A stretch of DNA of 64,000 nucleotides from the NCBI RefSeq assembly GCF_000422985.1, contig NZ_AUHC01000008.1, forward strand, positions 62,001 to 126,000, written 5' to 3'. The notes under the pieces were generated by a model. It did no database searches. It was not told where the DNA came from and worked only from the letters and a program-made list of their open reading frames with translations. Of this stretch, positions 29,709-38,635 are shown piece by piece; the stretch's first letter is position 1; every line of letters starts with the position of its first letter. Both the position numbers and the translations under genes were made by a program. Source of the stretch: Erythrobacter cryptus DSM 12079 (GTDB taxonomy: Bacteria > Pseudomonadota > Alphaproteobacteria > Sphingomonadales > Sphingomonadaceae).

Positions 29709-30334
29709 CGCGGCGCCCGGGCGGCCATGGGGGTGGCATCGGCGCCGCGGCCATAGATCGGCGCGAGGTGATCGCTGAGCAGCGCCGGGGGGATGAGGGG
29801 GGCGCAGGACGCATCGGGCAGGAGCGCGAGCGCCTCGTGCCCGGCGCCGATGAGGCCGGCAAGTTCGGCGGCGCGGTTGCCCGCGATCAGCGGCGCGGCC
29901 CCGCGCGCGGCCGCGGCCGCGGGGGTGAGCGAGCGCGGAGCGCCCAAGGGCAGGCCCGCCGCATCGAAATCGGCGACGAACCATTCGCCGTGCCCGCCGT
30001 GGACGCACACCGTTACCCTCGCGCCGGGGCGGGCGGCACGCGCCTGCGCGGCGATGAGCGCGAGCGTGGGATAGCCCAGCACCCTTGCGTCCCAGGCCAG
30101 CCCGAGCGCGCGCGCGCTGGCGAGCGCGATCCGCACCCCGGTGAAGCTGCCCGGCCCGAGGCCGACGAGGATGCGGGCGGCATGGCCCTTGTCCGGCAGA
30201 GCGGCGATCATCGGCACCAGCGCCTCGGCATGGCCGCGGCCGATCACCCGGTGATCGCGCGCCAGCAACGCCTCGCCCGCGAACAGGGCGATGCTGCAGG
30301 CTTCCGAAGCGGTCTCGATCACGAGGGTGCGCAT
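29705..30334 (-). CDS. tsaB: tRNA threonylcarbamoyladenosine factor TsaB
   Basis: Non-catalytic partner of TsaD in t6A37 tRNA modification, 209 aa, ASKHA fold. Family motifs are the N-terminal IETASEACSIAL and LGPGSFTGVRI (about 59-69). Start ATG 30334. It is coupled to rimI by a 4-base overlap. The C-terminal third is the variable part. Confidence 0.92.
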   Translation of the reverse strand: MRTLVIETASEACSIALFAGEALLARDHRVIGRGHAEALVPMIAALPDKGHAARILVGLGPGSFTGVRIALASARALGLAWDARVLGYPTLALIAAQARAARPGARVTVCVHGGHGEWFVADFDAAGLPLGAPRSLTPAAAAARGAAPLIAGNRAAELAGLIGAGHEALALLPDASCAPLIPPALLSDHLAPIYGRGADATPMAARAPR

Positions 30335-30385
30335 CGCCGCCGCCCTGCCTCAGCGGCGCGCCGCCCGCAAGCGGGCAATGCGCGC

Positions 30386-30994
30386 TCAAGCGATGCGGGT
30401 GAAGCGCTCGAACTCGGGCCGCGGCGAGCGGGCAAAGATGCTGTCCGGATCGCCATAGCCAAGCGCGCAGATGAAATTGACCCGGTGACGCGGCTCTTCG
30501 GCAAAAAAGGCGGCGTTGACCGCAGCCGGATCGAAGCCCGACATCGGCCCGCAATCCAGCCCCAGCGCGCGCGCGGCGAGCATCAGATAGGCGCCCTGAA
30601 GCGAGGAATTGCGCAGCGCCGCCTCCTCGCGCTGGGCCTCATCGCCCTCGAACCAGCTTTTCGCATCGGTGTGGGGGAAGAGCCAGGGCAGCTCCTCGTG
30701 AAAATCGATGTCATAGCCGATCACCGCGACCACGGGGGCTGAGAGCACCTTGGCCTTGTTGCCCTCCATCACGCATTCGGCAAGGCGCGCCTTGGCCTCG
30801 GGCGATTTGACCCACACGATCCGCACCGGCTGCATGTTGGCCGAGGTCGGCCCCATCTTCATCAGCTCCCAGATCGCGCGCAGCTGCGCGTCGCTCACGG
30901 GCCGATCGCGCCAGCCATTGTAGCTGCGCGCCTCGCGGAACAGCTGGTCGAGCGCCTCGGGGCTCAGCGCCTGATCGTGGAACTGGCGGGTCAT
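30386..30994 (-). CDS. Nitroreductase family protein, RutE/HadB-like
   Basis: FMN-dependent nitroreductase of 202 aa. Motifs ARSYNGWRDRPVSD (about 22-35), MKMGPTSANMQPVRI (about 46-60) and GLDCGPMSGFD match the RutE/malonic-semialdehyde-reductase subgroup. There are no other rut genes around, so a pyrimidine-degradation role is not supported by context. ATG 30994 overlaps the nfu stop by 4 bases. Confidence 0.88.
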   Translation of the reverse strand: MTRQFHDQALSPEALDQLFREARSYNGWRDRPVSDAQLRAIWELMKMGPTSANMQPVRIVWVKSPEAKARLAECVMEGNKAKVLSAPVVAVIGYDIDFHEELPWLFPHTDAKSWFEGDEAQREEAALRNSSLQGAYLMLAARALGLDCGPMSGFDPAAVNAAFFAEEPRHRVNFICALGYGDPDSIFARSPRPEFERFTRIA

Positions 30995-31569
30995 GCGGCG
31001 CGCACCTCGGTCACCTGCGGCACATAGTGTTTGAGCAGGCCCTCGATCCCGTGCTTCAGGGTCGCGGTGCTCGAGGGGCAGCCCGAGCACGAGCCCTGCA
31101 AGGTGAGATAGACCACTCCGTCGCGATAGCCGCGATAGGCGACATCGCCGCCATCGCCCGCCACCGCCGGACGCACCCGGGTTTCGAGCAGTTCGTGGAT
31201 CGCCGCAATCACCTCGGCATCCTCGGGCCGCTCCTCCACCGCCATGTCGGTCTCGGGCGGCACGGCGATGTCGCTGGCGCTCGCCGGGGCAAAGAGCGGG
31301 GCTTCGGAGACGAAGTGATCGAGCAGGATTGCGATCACCTGCGGCTTGAGCGCGCCCCAATCGGCCCCCGGCGCAGCGGTGACGGCGATGAAATCGGTGC
31401 CGAACAGGACATTGACCACCTCGCCCGTGTCGAAGATCGCCTGCGCCAGCGGACTGGCGGCGGCGGCCTCGGGGCTGGCGAACTCGCGGCTGCCCGCCGG
31501 CATCACCGCCCGGCCGGGCAGGAACTTGAGGGCAGCAGGGTTGGGGGTGGTCTCGGTTTCGATGAACAT
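30991..31569 (-). CDS. Nfu-type iron-sulfur carrier (NifU family)
   Basis: Fe-S cluster scaffold/carrier of 192 aa. The N-terminal Nfu domain (about 1-87, starting MFIETETTPNPAALKFLPG) is followed by a linker. The C-terminal NifU domain holds the cluster site Cys161-x2-Cys164 (GSCSGCPSS). This is the alphaproteobacterial/mitochondrial NFU1 architecture. It is first in an operon with the nitroreductase gene. The start ATG 31569 seems to coincide with the transcription start. Confidence 0.94.
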   Translation of the reverse strand: MFIETETTPNPAALKFLPGRAVMPAGSREFASPEAAAASPLAQAIFDTGEVVNVLFGTDFIAVTAAPGADWGALKPQVIAILLDHFVSEAPLFAPASASDIAVPPETDMAVEERPEDAEVIAAIHELLETRVRPAVAGDGGDVAYRGYRDGVVYLTLQGSCSGCPSSTATLKHGIEGLLKHYVPQVTEVRAA

Positions 31570-31575
31570 GGGGGC

Positions 31576-31604
31576 GATTTAAGAGCGATTTTGTCCGATT
31601 TCAA
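31576..31604 (-). promoter_or_regulatory. Probable leaderless promoter of nfu
   Basis: On the minus strand: TTGAAA (31604-31599), 17-base spacer, TAAATC (31581-31576), six bases, then ATG 31569. It is one of the best sigma70-like matches here, and no Shine-Dalgarno can fit. Confidence 0.5.
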
Positions 31605-31667
31605 GCGCGCTGCGCGGCGTGCCTTGCCCCCCTCGTGCATTCACTATCGCTTCACCTTTTGCCGCCC

Positions 31668-31673
31668 TATAAG
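31668..31673 (+). promoter_or_regulatory. Possible -10 box of the M16 peptidase gene
   Basis: TATAAG ends 6 bases before ATG 31680, the same spacing as the other leaderless candidates. I find no convincing -35 box at 16-18 bases upstream, so this is weak. Confidence 0.3.
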
Positions 31674-31679
31674 CCCGCC

Positions 31680-34679
31680 ATGGCCTTGCTTTCCCGCGCC
31701 GCGCGCGCTCTCGCCCTCGTTCTTGCCCCGATCGCGCTGGCCCAGCCGCTGCTCGCCCAGAACAGCCGCCCCAACGCGCCGGCGGCGGTGGCCGATGCGC
31801 TTGCCGAGGTGCCGCCGCCGCGCTGGCTCCAGCAAGCGGGCACGGTGCCGTGGCTCTACCGCGGCAGCGATGTGCCGGTGGATGACCAATGGCTGTTCGG
31901 CGAGCTTCCCAATGGCCTGCGCTATGCCGTGCGACGCAACGGCGTGCCGCCGCAGCAGGTCTCGATCCGGGTGCGGATCGATGCCGGCTCGCTCCACGAG
32001 GAGGAGGGCGAGCAGGGCTTTGCCCATCTTCTCGAACACCTGTTGTTCCGCGAGAGCAAATATTTGCGCCCCGGCGAGGCGATCCCGGCCTGGCAGCGGC
32101 TCGGCGCCACCTTCGGCAGCGACACCAATGCCGAGACCACCCCCACCCACACGGTTTACAAGCTCGACATTCCCAATATCGGTGCGGCCAAGCTGATCGA
32201 GAGCTTCCGCCTGCTTTCGGGCATGGTGCGCGCGCCGGTGCTCAATGATGCCAATGTCGCGGCCGAACGCCCGATCGTGCTGGCCGAGAAGCGCGAGCGC
32301 GGCGGGGCCGGGCAGCGCGCCGCCGATCTTACGCGCACCACCTTCTTTGCCGGCCAGCGCCTGGCCATCCGCAATCCGATCGGCACCGACGCAACGCTCA
32401 AGGCCGCCACGGGCAAGGCGGTGCGGGCCTTCTACGAGCGCTGGTATCGCCCGGAAAACGCGGTGATCGTGGTGGCGGGCGATTATGATCCCATCGTGCT
32501 CGCCGGGCTGGTCGAGCAGTGGTTCGTCGACTGGCAGGGCGCGGGCGCCCCCGCGGCTGCGCCCGATTTCGGCGATCCGGTGCCACCCGCAGATGCCGCC
32601 CCCGCGGCGGGGCTTGCCGCGCCGATCGGCGAAGTGGCGATCGGGGTCGAGCCCGATCTGCCGCGCAGCCTCACCTATGCGGTGCTGCGTCCCTGGCGTC
32701 AGGTCAATGACACCATCGTCTATAACGAGGGCCTGCTGATCGACGGCATCGCCCAAGCGATCATCAACCGCCGGCTCGAGGCGCGGGCGCGCGGCGGGGG
32801 CAGCTTCCTCTATGCGCAGGTGCGCCAGGAGGACGTTTCGCGCTCGGTCGATGGCACCTTCGTCACGCTCGCCCCGCTCAGCGAGGACTGGCAGGCCGCG
32901 CTGGCCGATGTGCGCAGCGTGATCGCCGATGCCCTCGCCAATCCGCCGACCCAGGAGGAGATCGACCGCGAGGCCGCCGAGTTCGAGGTCGCCTATGTCA
33001 ACGCGGTCGAGCAGGCCAGCGTCGAGGCCGGTTCGCAAGTGGCTGACAATCTCGTCAACGCGGTCGATATCCGCGAGACCGTCGCCGCGCCGCAGGTGGT
33101 GCTCGATGTCTTCCGCGGCATGAAGCGGCGGCTCACCCCCGAGGAGGTGCTCGCACGCACCAGGGCGCTGTTTACCGGGGTGGTGACCCGGGCGGTCTAT
33201 ATCACCCCGGCGGCGGGCGAGGCCGATGCGGCGCGTCTGCGCCTTGCCCTTTCGCGCGAGGCCGCCGCCGATGGCACCGCGCGGCTTACCGCGCAGACCA
33301 TCCGCTTCGAGGATCTCCCGGCGATCGGTGCGCCCGGGACCATCACCGAGGAAGCCCCGCTCGGGGTGCTCGAGATCGAGCGGGTTGCATTTGCCAATGG
33401 GGTCAAGGCGCTGCTGTGGTCGAACAATGCCGAACCGGGCCGGGTGACGGTGCGGGTGCGCTTTGGCGCGGGCTGGCGCGCCTTTGATGCGAAGAATGCC
33501 GTCTATGCTGCGCTGGGCGAGGCGGCGCTGGTCGGCTCGGGCCTGGGCGATCTTGGCCAGAACGAGCTTGATCGTCTCGCCACCGGGCGCAAGCTCGGCT
33601 TTGACTTTGCCATCGAGGAGGGGGTGTTCACCTTCACCGCCCAGACCCGTTCGGAGGACGTGAACGACCAGCTCTATCTCTTTGCCGCCAAGCTCGGGAT
33701 GCCGCGCTGGGACAAGGAGCCGGTGCTGCGCGCCCGCGCCGCGGCCGAGCTTGCCTACAACACCTATGCCACCAGCCCCGGCGGGGTGCTCAATCGCGAT
33801 CTCGATTATCTCGTCACCGGCGGGGACCAGCGCTTTGCCACCCCCGATCCGGCCGCGCTCAGGGCTGCCACGCCCGAGGGTTTCCGCGAGGTGTGGGAGC
33901 CGCTGCTTGCGCAGGGGCCGATCGAGGTGCTGGTGTTCGGCGAATTCGATGCGGCCAAGGTCAAGGAGCAATTGCGCCTGACCTTCGGCGCGCTGCCCGA
34001 GCGCGCACCCATCCCGGCCGAGATCGCCGCGCGCCCCGTGCCTTTTGCCGCGCCCACGCCGCGGCCTGCGGTGATCGCCCATCGCGGTGATGCCAACGAG
34101 GCCGCGGCGGTGGTCGCCTGGCCGAGTGGCGGGGGCGTTGCCAGCCTGCGCGAGAGCCGCCAGCTCGAAATCCTCACCCAGCTGTTCAACAACCGCCTGC
34201 TCGATGCCCTGCGCGAGCGCGCCGGGGCGAGCTATTCGCCGCAGGTCTTCTCCAACTGGCCGGTCGATATCGACAGCGGCGGGCGGATCACCGCGATTGC
34301 CCAGCTCGAGCCGGGGTTCGTCCCTGCCTTCTTTGCCGAGGCGGATCGCATCGCCCGCGATCTTGCCGCCAATCCGCCCACGGATGACGAGCTGGCGCGG
34401 GTCACCGGCCCGCTCGGCCAATTGATCCGCCGGGCTTCGACCGGCAACCAGTTCTGGCTCTACAACCTCGAGGGGGCCACGAGCGATCCCATGCGGGTGG
34501 CGCTGCTGCGCACCCTGCTTGCCGATTATTCGCAGACCACGCCCGCGGCGATGCAGGCGCTCGCGGCGCGCTATCTCGCGCCCGAGAAGGCCTATCGCCT
34601 CGCGGTGCTGCCCGAGGGCCAGAGCCTTGCCGCCGAGCCGAAAAGGGCAAAGGCGGGGCGCGCGGCCAAGGGGCGCTGA
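31680..34679 (+). CDS. Secreted M16 zinc metallopeptidase (double domain)
   Basis: Pitrilysin-family peptidase of 999 aa with a signal peptide (about 1-26, cleaved after LLAQ). The inverted zinc motif is His116-x2-Glu119-His120 (HLLEH), with the distal Glu in the AEKRER region about 80 residues on. Two M16 repeats are present: the first catalytic, the second (about 560-980) structural. It probably acts in the periplasm on peptides or misfolded proteins. It diverges from nfu. Confidence 0.9.
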   Translation: MALLSRAARALALVLAPIALAQPLLAQNSRPNAPAAVADALAEVPPPRWLQQAGTVPWLYRGSDVPVDDQWLFGELPNGLRYAVRRNGVPPQQVSIRVRIDAGSLHEEEGEQGFAHLLEHLLFRESKYLRPGEAIPAWQRLGATFGSDTNAETTPTHTVYKLDIPNIGAAKLIESFRLLSGMVRAPVLNDANVAAERPIVLAEKRERGGAGQRAADLTRTTFFAGQRLAIRNPIGTDATLKAATGKAVRAFYERWYRPENAVIVVAGDYDPIVLAGLVEQWFVDWQGAGAPAAAPDFGDPVPPADAAPAAGLAAPIGEVAIGVEPDLPRSLTYAVLRPWRQVNDTIVYNEGLLIDGIAQAIINRRLEARARGGGSFLYAQVRQEDVSRSVDGTFVTLAPLSEDWQAALADVRSVIADALANPPTQEEIDREAAEFEVAYVNAVEQASVEAGSQVADNLVNAVDIRETVAAPQVVLDVFRGMKRRLTPEEVLARTRALFTGVVTRAVYITPAAGEADAARLRLALSREAAADGTARLTAQTIRFEDLPAIGAPGTITEEAPLGVLEIERVAFANGVKALLWSNNAEPGRVTVRVRFGAGWRAFDAKNAVYAALGEAALVGSGLGDLGQNELDRLATGRKLGFDFAIEEGVFTFTAQTRSEDVNDQLYLFAAKLGMPRWDKEPVLRARAAAELAYNTYATSPGGVLNRDLDYLVTGGDQRFATPDPAALRAATPEGFREVWEPLLAQGPIEVLVFGEFDAAKVKEQLRLTFGALPERAPIPAEIAARPVPFAAPTPRPAVIAHRGDANEAAAVVAWPSGGGVASLRESRQLEILTQLFNNRLLDALRERAGASYSPQVFSNWPVDIDSGGRITAIAQLEPGFVPAFFAEADRIARDLAANPPTDDELARVTGPLGQLIRRASTGNQFWLYNLEGATSDPMRVALLRTLLADYSQTTPAAMQALAARYLAPEKAYRLAVLPEGQSLAAEPKRAKAGRAAKGR

Positions 34680-34714
34680 TCGGCCCGCTCGCTTGGGCCA
34701 AGCGGGAAATATCA

Positions 34715-34744
34715 TTGTCGCAAGGCCCATTGCCGCTTTACAAT
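34715..34744 (+). promoter_or_regulatory. Probable promoter of the DAHP synthase gene
   Basis: TTGTCG (34715-34720), 18-base spacer and TACAAT (34739-34744), leaving a leader of about 55 bases. I see no Trp/Phe-rich leader peptide or attenuator hairpin. Confidence 0.42.
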
Positions 34745-34805
34745 TGCTGCCCGCCTCCTGTAGCGCGCGCGCCCGAACCTGCGCGCCCCCTCGAGGCGCT
34801 GGCTG

Positions 34806-36209
34806 ATGGAAAGTGATTGCACCGTGCCCGAGACCTGGACCCCGGAGAGCTGGAAGGCCTTTGAAGCGCGCCACCTGCCGCATTACGAGGATGCCGCGGC
34901 CCTCGCCGAGGTGGAGCGCACGCTTTCGACCTATCCGCCGCTGGTCTTTGCCGGCGAGGCGCGCGCATTGAAGGCCGAGCTTGCCGAGGTCGCGCGCGGG
35001 CGCGGCTTCCTGCTCCAGGGCGGGGACTGCGCCGAGAGCTTTGCCGAGTTCCACCCCAACAATATCCGCGACACCTTCCGCGTCATCCTGCAGATGGCGG
35101 TGGTGATGACCTTTGCCAGCAAGCGCCCGGTGGTGAAGGTCGGGCGCATGGCCGGGCAGTTCGCCAAGCCGCGCTCCTCGCCCACCGAGACCATCGGCGA
35201 TGTCACCCTGCCGAGCTATCTGGGCGACAATATCAACGGCATCGAGTTCGATCCCGAGGCGCGGCGCAACGATCCGCAGCGCATGGTGCGCGCCTATTCG
35301 CAGGCCGCGGCGACGCTCAACCTGCTGCGCGCCTTTGCCGGCGGGGGCTATGCCAATTTGCGCCAGGTGCACCAGTGGACGCTCGATTTCATGGGCCGCA
35401 CGCCGTGGACCGAGAAGTTCAGCGAGATGGCCGACCGCATCGGCGAGGCGCTCGATTTCATGGAGGCCTGCGGGGTCGATCCCGAAACCGTGCCGCAGCT
35501 CAAGGGCACCAGCTTCTACACCAGCCACGAGGCGCTGCTGCTGCCCTACGAACAGGCGATGACGCGGCGCGATTCGCTCACCGGCGCCTGGTATGCCACC
35601 AGCGCCCACATGCTCTGGATCGGCGATCGCACCCGCTTTCCGGGCAGCGCCCATGTCGAGTTCGCCCGCGGGATCGGCAATCCGCTGGGCATGAAATGCG
35701 GCCCCAGCCTCGAGCCCGATGTGCTGCTGCGGCTGCTCGACACGCTCAACCCCGCGCGCGAGCCGGGGCGCATCACCCTCATCAGCCGCTTCGGGCACGA
35801 CAAGGTCGAGGAAGGGCTTTCACGCCTGGTGCGCGCGGTGCAGCGCGAAGGCCACCCGGTGGTGTGGAGCTGCGATCCGATGCACGGCAATGTCGTCAAG
35901 TCCGAAAGCGGCTTCAAAACCCGGCCCTTTGATCGCATCCTCAAGGAGGTGAAGGGCTTCTTCGCCGTCCACCGGGCCGAAGGCTCGCACCCCGGCGGGA
36001 TCCATATCGAGATGACCGGGCAGGATGTGACCGAATGTGTCGGCGGCGCGGTGGCGATCACCGAGGAGCGCCTGGGCGACCGCTATCACACCCATTGCGA
36101 TCCCCGGCTCAACGCCGAACAGTCGCTGGAACTCGCCTTCCTTGTCGCCGAGATGCTCAACGCCGCGGCCGCCGGGCGCGAGAGCGAGCTGAGCGCCGAC
36201 GCGGCCTGA
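34806..36209 (+). CDS. Class II 3-deoxy-7-phosphoheptulonate synthase
   Basis: First shikimate-pathway enzyme (PEP plus erythrose-4-phosphate), 467 aa, the length of the plant-like class II type. Landmarks are [11 protein letters not shown] (about 69-79), [13 protein letters not shown] and the C-terminal [18 protein letters not shown]. The metal ligands (Cys in GDCAE, a His, a Glu and an Asp) appear present. Class I AroF/G/H motifs are absent. ATG 34806 has no strong Shine-Dalgarno. It stands alone, with its own likely promoter. Confidence 0.94.
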   Translation: MESDCTVPETWTPESWKAFEARHLPHYEDAAALAEVERTLSTYPPLVFAGEARALKAELAEVARGRGFLLQGGDCAESFAEFHPNNIRDTFRVILQMAVVMTFASKRPVVKVGRMAGQFAKPRSSPTETIGDVTLPSYLGDNINGIEFDPEARRNDPQRMVRAYSQAAATLNLLRAFAGGGYANLRQVHQWTLDFMGRTPWTEKFSEMADRIGEALDFMEACGVDPETVPQLKGTSFYTSHEALLLPYEQAMTRRDSLTGAWYATSAHMLWIGDRTRFPGSAHVEFARGIGNPLGMKCGPSLEPDVLLRLLDTLNPAREPGRITLISRFGHDKVEEGLSRLVRAVQREGHPVVWSCDPMHGNVVKSESGFKTRPFDRILKEVKGFFAVHRAEGSHPGGIHIEMTGQDVTECVGGAVAITEERLGDRYHTHCDPRLNAEQSLELAFLVAEMLNAAAAGRESELSADAA

Positions 36210-36269
36210 TCGGCGCCGGGCGCGCGCAGAGCGGCCCCTCGGCGGGCAAAAAGGGTTGATTTTGCGATA

Positions 36270-36296
36270 GCCCGCGGCTTCGTCCGGGCGTCTTTC
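36270..36296 (+). terminator. Weak terminator-like hairpin after DAHP synthase
   Basis: A 5-bp GC stem GCCCG/CGGGC (36270-36274 and 36285-36289) is followed by GTCTTTC. Stem and T-run are short, so termination is uncertain. Confidence 0.25.
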
Positions 36297-36367
36297 CTGT
36301 GTCATCACCTCAGGGCATGACATCGGGGGCGCGCGCGGCGCGCGGCAGAAGGGAGCACGGCGGCGCG

Positions 36368-37615
36368 ATGCAAGGCCAGCACCAGGCGTTCGAGCAGCAG
36401 GGGGACGCGGGCACCGGCCGCGCCGCGCGTTTTGCTGCGGTGCGCGCGCTCAGCGAGGCGCTGGCCGCACCGCTGAGCGAGGCCGATGCCTGCCTCCAGT
36501 CCATGCCCGATGCCTCGCCCGCCAAGTGGCATCTCGCGCACACCACCTGGTTCTGGGAAACCTTCCTCCTGCGCGATCACCTGCCGGGCTATCGCCTGTG
36601 GCGGGATGATTGGCCCTATCTGTTCAATTCCTACTACGAGGCCGAAGGGCCGCGCCTTGCCCGCCACCAGCGCGGGATGCTCTCGCGCCCCAGCATGGCC
36701 GAAGTGCTCGCCTGGCGCGCCCACGTGACCGAGGCGATGGCGCCGCTGCTCGCCGATCCGGCGCTTGGCGATCTGATCGCGCTGGGGATCGCGCACGAGG
36801 AGCAGCATATCGAGCTGCTGCTCACCGACATCAAACACGCCCTGTTCCTCAACCCGCTCGGCCCGGCGATGTGGGAGGGCCTGCCGCCCCCGCCGCCTGC
36901 CGCGCCTGCGCCGCCGCTCGGCTGGACTTTCCACCCGGGCGGGATCGTCGGCATCGGCCATGAGGGGACGGGATTTGCCTTCGACAACGAGGGCCCGCGC
37001 CACCGCGTGCTGATCGCGCCCTTCGCGCTCGCCGACCGGCTGGTGACGAACCGCGAGTGGGAGGCCTTCATTGCCGCGGGCGGCTATGCCGATCCGCGCC
37101 TGTGGCTTGCCGATGGCTGGGCCTGGGTGCAGCGCGAGGGCATCACCGCGCCGCTCTATTGGCGCGATGAGCTGCACTTTACCCATCAGGGCTGGCAGCC
37201 ACGCGACCCGCACGCACCAGTCACCCACATCTCCTATTTCGAGGCCGATGCCTATGCCACCTGGGTGGGGGCGCGCCTGCCGAGCGAGTTCGAATGGGAA
37301 GCGATCGCCGCTGATCACGATCCTGCCGCGGGCAACCAGCTCGGTGGGGCAGGGCCGGTGCTGCCGCGGGGGAGCGCGGGGCTGTTCGGCGATTGCTGGC
37401 AGTTTACCAGCTCGGCCTATCTGCCCTATCCGCGCTTCCGCCCGGCAGCCGGGGCGATCGGCGAATACAACGGCAAGTTCATGAGCGGGCAGGTGGTGCT
37501 GCGCGGCGCCTCCTGCGCCACGGTGCGCGGCCACGCCCGCGCCACCTATCGCAACTTCTTCTACCCCCACCAGCGCTGGCAGTTCACCGGCCTTCGCCTC
37601 GCACGGGATGCCTGA
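36368..37615 (+). CDS. egtB: Ergothioneine synthase EgtB (sulfoxide synthase)
   Basis: Iron-dependent oxygenase joining hercynine to a thiol (gamma-glutamylcysteine or cysteine) in ergothioneine biosynthesis, about 415 aa. The N-terminal DinB_2 domain has KWHLAHTTWFWE (54-64) and HEEQHIEL (143-150), giving the likely three-His iron site. The C-terminal formylglycine-generating-enzyme-like domain contains EFEWEA and the RGASCAT segment. ATG 36368 is my choice; in-frame starts at 36299 (GTG) and 36317 (ATG) would add a low-complexity N-terminus. It is coupled to egtD, 1 base away. Confidence 0.92.
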   Translation: MQGQHQAFEQQGDAGTGRAARFAAVRALSEALAAPLSEADACLQSMPDASPAKWHLAHTTWFWETFLLRDHLPGYRLWRDDWPYLFNSYYEAEGPRLARHQRGMLSRPSMAEVLAWRAHVTEAMAPLLADPALGDLIALGIAHEEQHIELLLTDIKHALFLNPLGPAMWEGLPPPPPAAPAPPLGWTFHPGGIVGIGHEGTGFAFDNEGPRHRVLIAPFALADRLVTNREWEAFIAAGGYADPRLWLADGWAWVQREGITAPLYWRDELHFTHQGWQPRDPHAPVTHISYFEADAYATWVGARLPSEFEWEAIAADHDPAAGNQLGGAGPVLPRGSAGLFGDCWQFTSSAYLPYPRFRPAAGAIGEYNGKFMSGQVVLRGASCATVRGHARATYRNFFYPHQRWQFTGLRLARDA

Positions 37616-37616
37616 G

Positions 37617-38603
37617 ATGACGATGCCAAAGGGCCTCAAGCTGGTGGAGCGCGATGCGGGCGGCGTTGATCCGGCGTTCCGTGCCGATGTGCTCATTGGC
37701 CTTGCGCAGCCGCAAAAGGCGGTGCCGGCGCGCTGGTTTTATGATGATGCCGGTTCCGCCCTGTTCGAGGCGATCACGCGCCTGCCCGAGTATTACCTTA
37801 CCCGCGCCGAGACCGCGATCCTCGAGCGCAGCGCCGGCAAGATGGCGGCGCTGATCGGGCCGGGGCGGGCGGTGGTCGAGTTCGGCTCGGGCTCCTCGCT
37901 CAAGACCCCGCTGCTGCTCGCCTCGATTGCCCCTGCGGCCTATGTCCCGATCGACATTTCCGGGGATTTCCTGCGCGCGTCGGCCGCAGCGCTGGCGGCC
38001 AAGTTCCCGGGCCTGCCGGTGCACCCGGTCGAGGCCGATTTCATGCGCCGGGTCGAATTGCCGGGCGAGGTCGCGGGCCTGCCCAAGCTCGGCTTCTTTC
38101 CCGGATCGACCATCGGCAATTTCGTGCCCGCCACCGCCACCGATCTGCTGCGCACCATGCGCGCCGCGCTGGGCGAGGGGGCGCTGCTGCTGATCGGTGT
38201 TGATCTGGTGAAGGACCGGCGCGCGCTCCTTTGTGCCTATGATGATGCTGAAGGGGTGACCGCGGCCTTTAACCGCAATCTCCTTTCTCGCATCAATCGC
38301 GAGCTTGAGGGCGATATCCCGGTTGATCGCTTTGCCCATCAGGCGCGCTGGAACGATGCCTATGCCCGGATCGAGATGCATCTTGCCGCGCAGGAAGACC
38401 TTGCCTTCAGCGTCAGCGGGAAGCGCTTTGCCATGCGCCGCGGCGAGACCATCCACACCGAGAACAGCCACAAGTTCACCCGCCGCTCGGCAGGCTTGCT
38501 GCTGGCCGCGGGCGGGTGGGAGCCGCGCGCCTGCTGGTACGATCCCGCGCGGCGCTTTGCCGTGCTGCTGGCCGAGGCCTGCCCGCCGCGTTCGGCGCCC
38601 TGA
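37617..38603 (+). CDS. egtD: L-histidine N-alpha-methyltransferase EgtD
   Basis: SAM-dependent methyltransferase making hercynine from histidine, 328 aa. The family pattern is ARWFYDDAGSALFEAITRLP (about 38-57), PEYYLTRAE, the SAM-binding VVEFGSGSS and a C-terminal IHTENSHKFT substrate-binding segment. It may start at ATG 37617 or 37608 (overlapping egtB). egtA, egtC and an adjacent canonical egtE are not in this cluster, as in many proteobacteria with the two-gene form. Confidence 0.93.
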   Translation: MTMPKGLKLVERDAGGVDPAFRADVLIGLAQPQKAVPARWFYDDAGSALFEAITRLPEYYLTRAETAILERSAGKMAALIGPGRAVVEFGSGSSLKTPLLLASIAPAAYVPIDISGDFLRASAAALAAKFPGLPVHPVEADFMRRVELPGEVAGLPKLGFFPGSTIGNFVPATATDLLRTMRAALGEGALLLIGVDLVKDRRALLCAYDDAEGVTAAFNRNLLSRINRELEGDIPVDRFAHQARWNDAYARIEMHLAAQEDLAFSVSGKRFAMRRGETIHTENSHKFTRRSAGLLLAAGGWEPRACWYDPARRFAVLLAEACPPRSAP

Positions 38604-38635
38604 AACCGGGCGCGCTCCCCAAGCGTAGTGGGGCC

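Noticed and set aside
34680-34712. Inverted repeat after the M16 stop as a terminator
   Set aside because: The CCCGCT/AGCGGG stem is followed by AAATAT rather than a T-run on the plus strand, so intrinsic termination is not supported.
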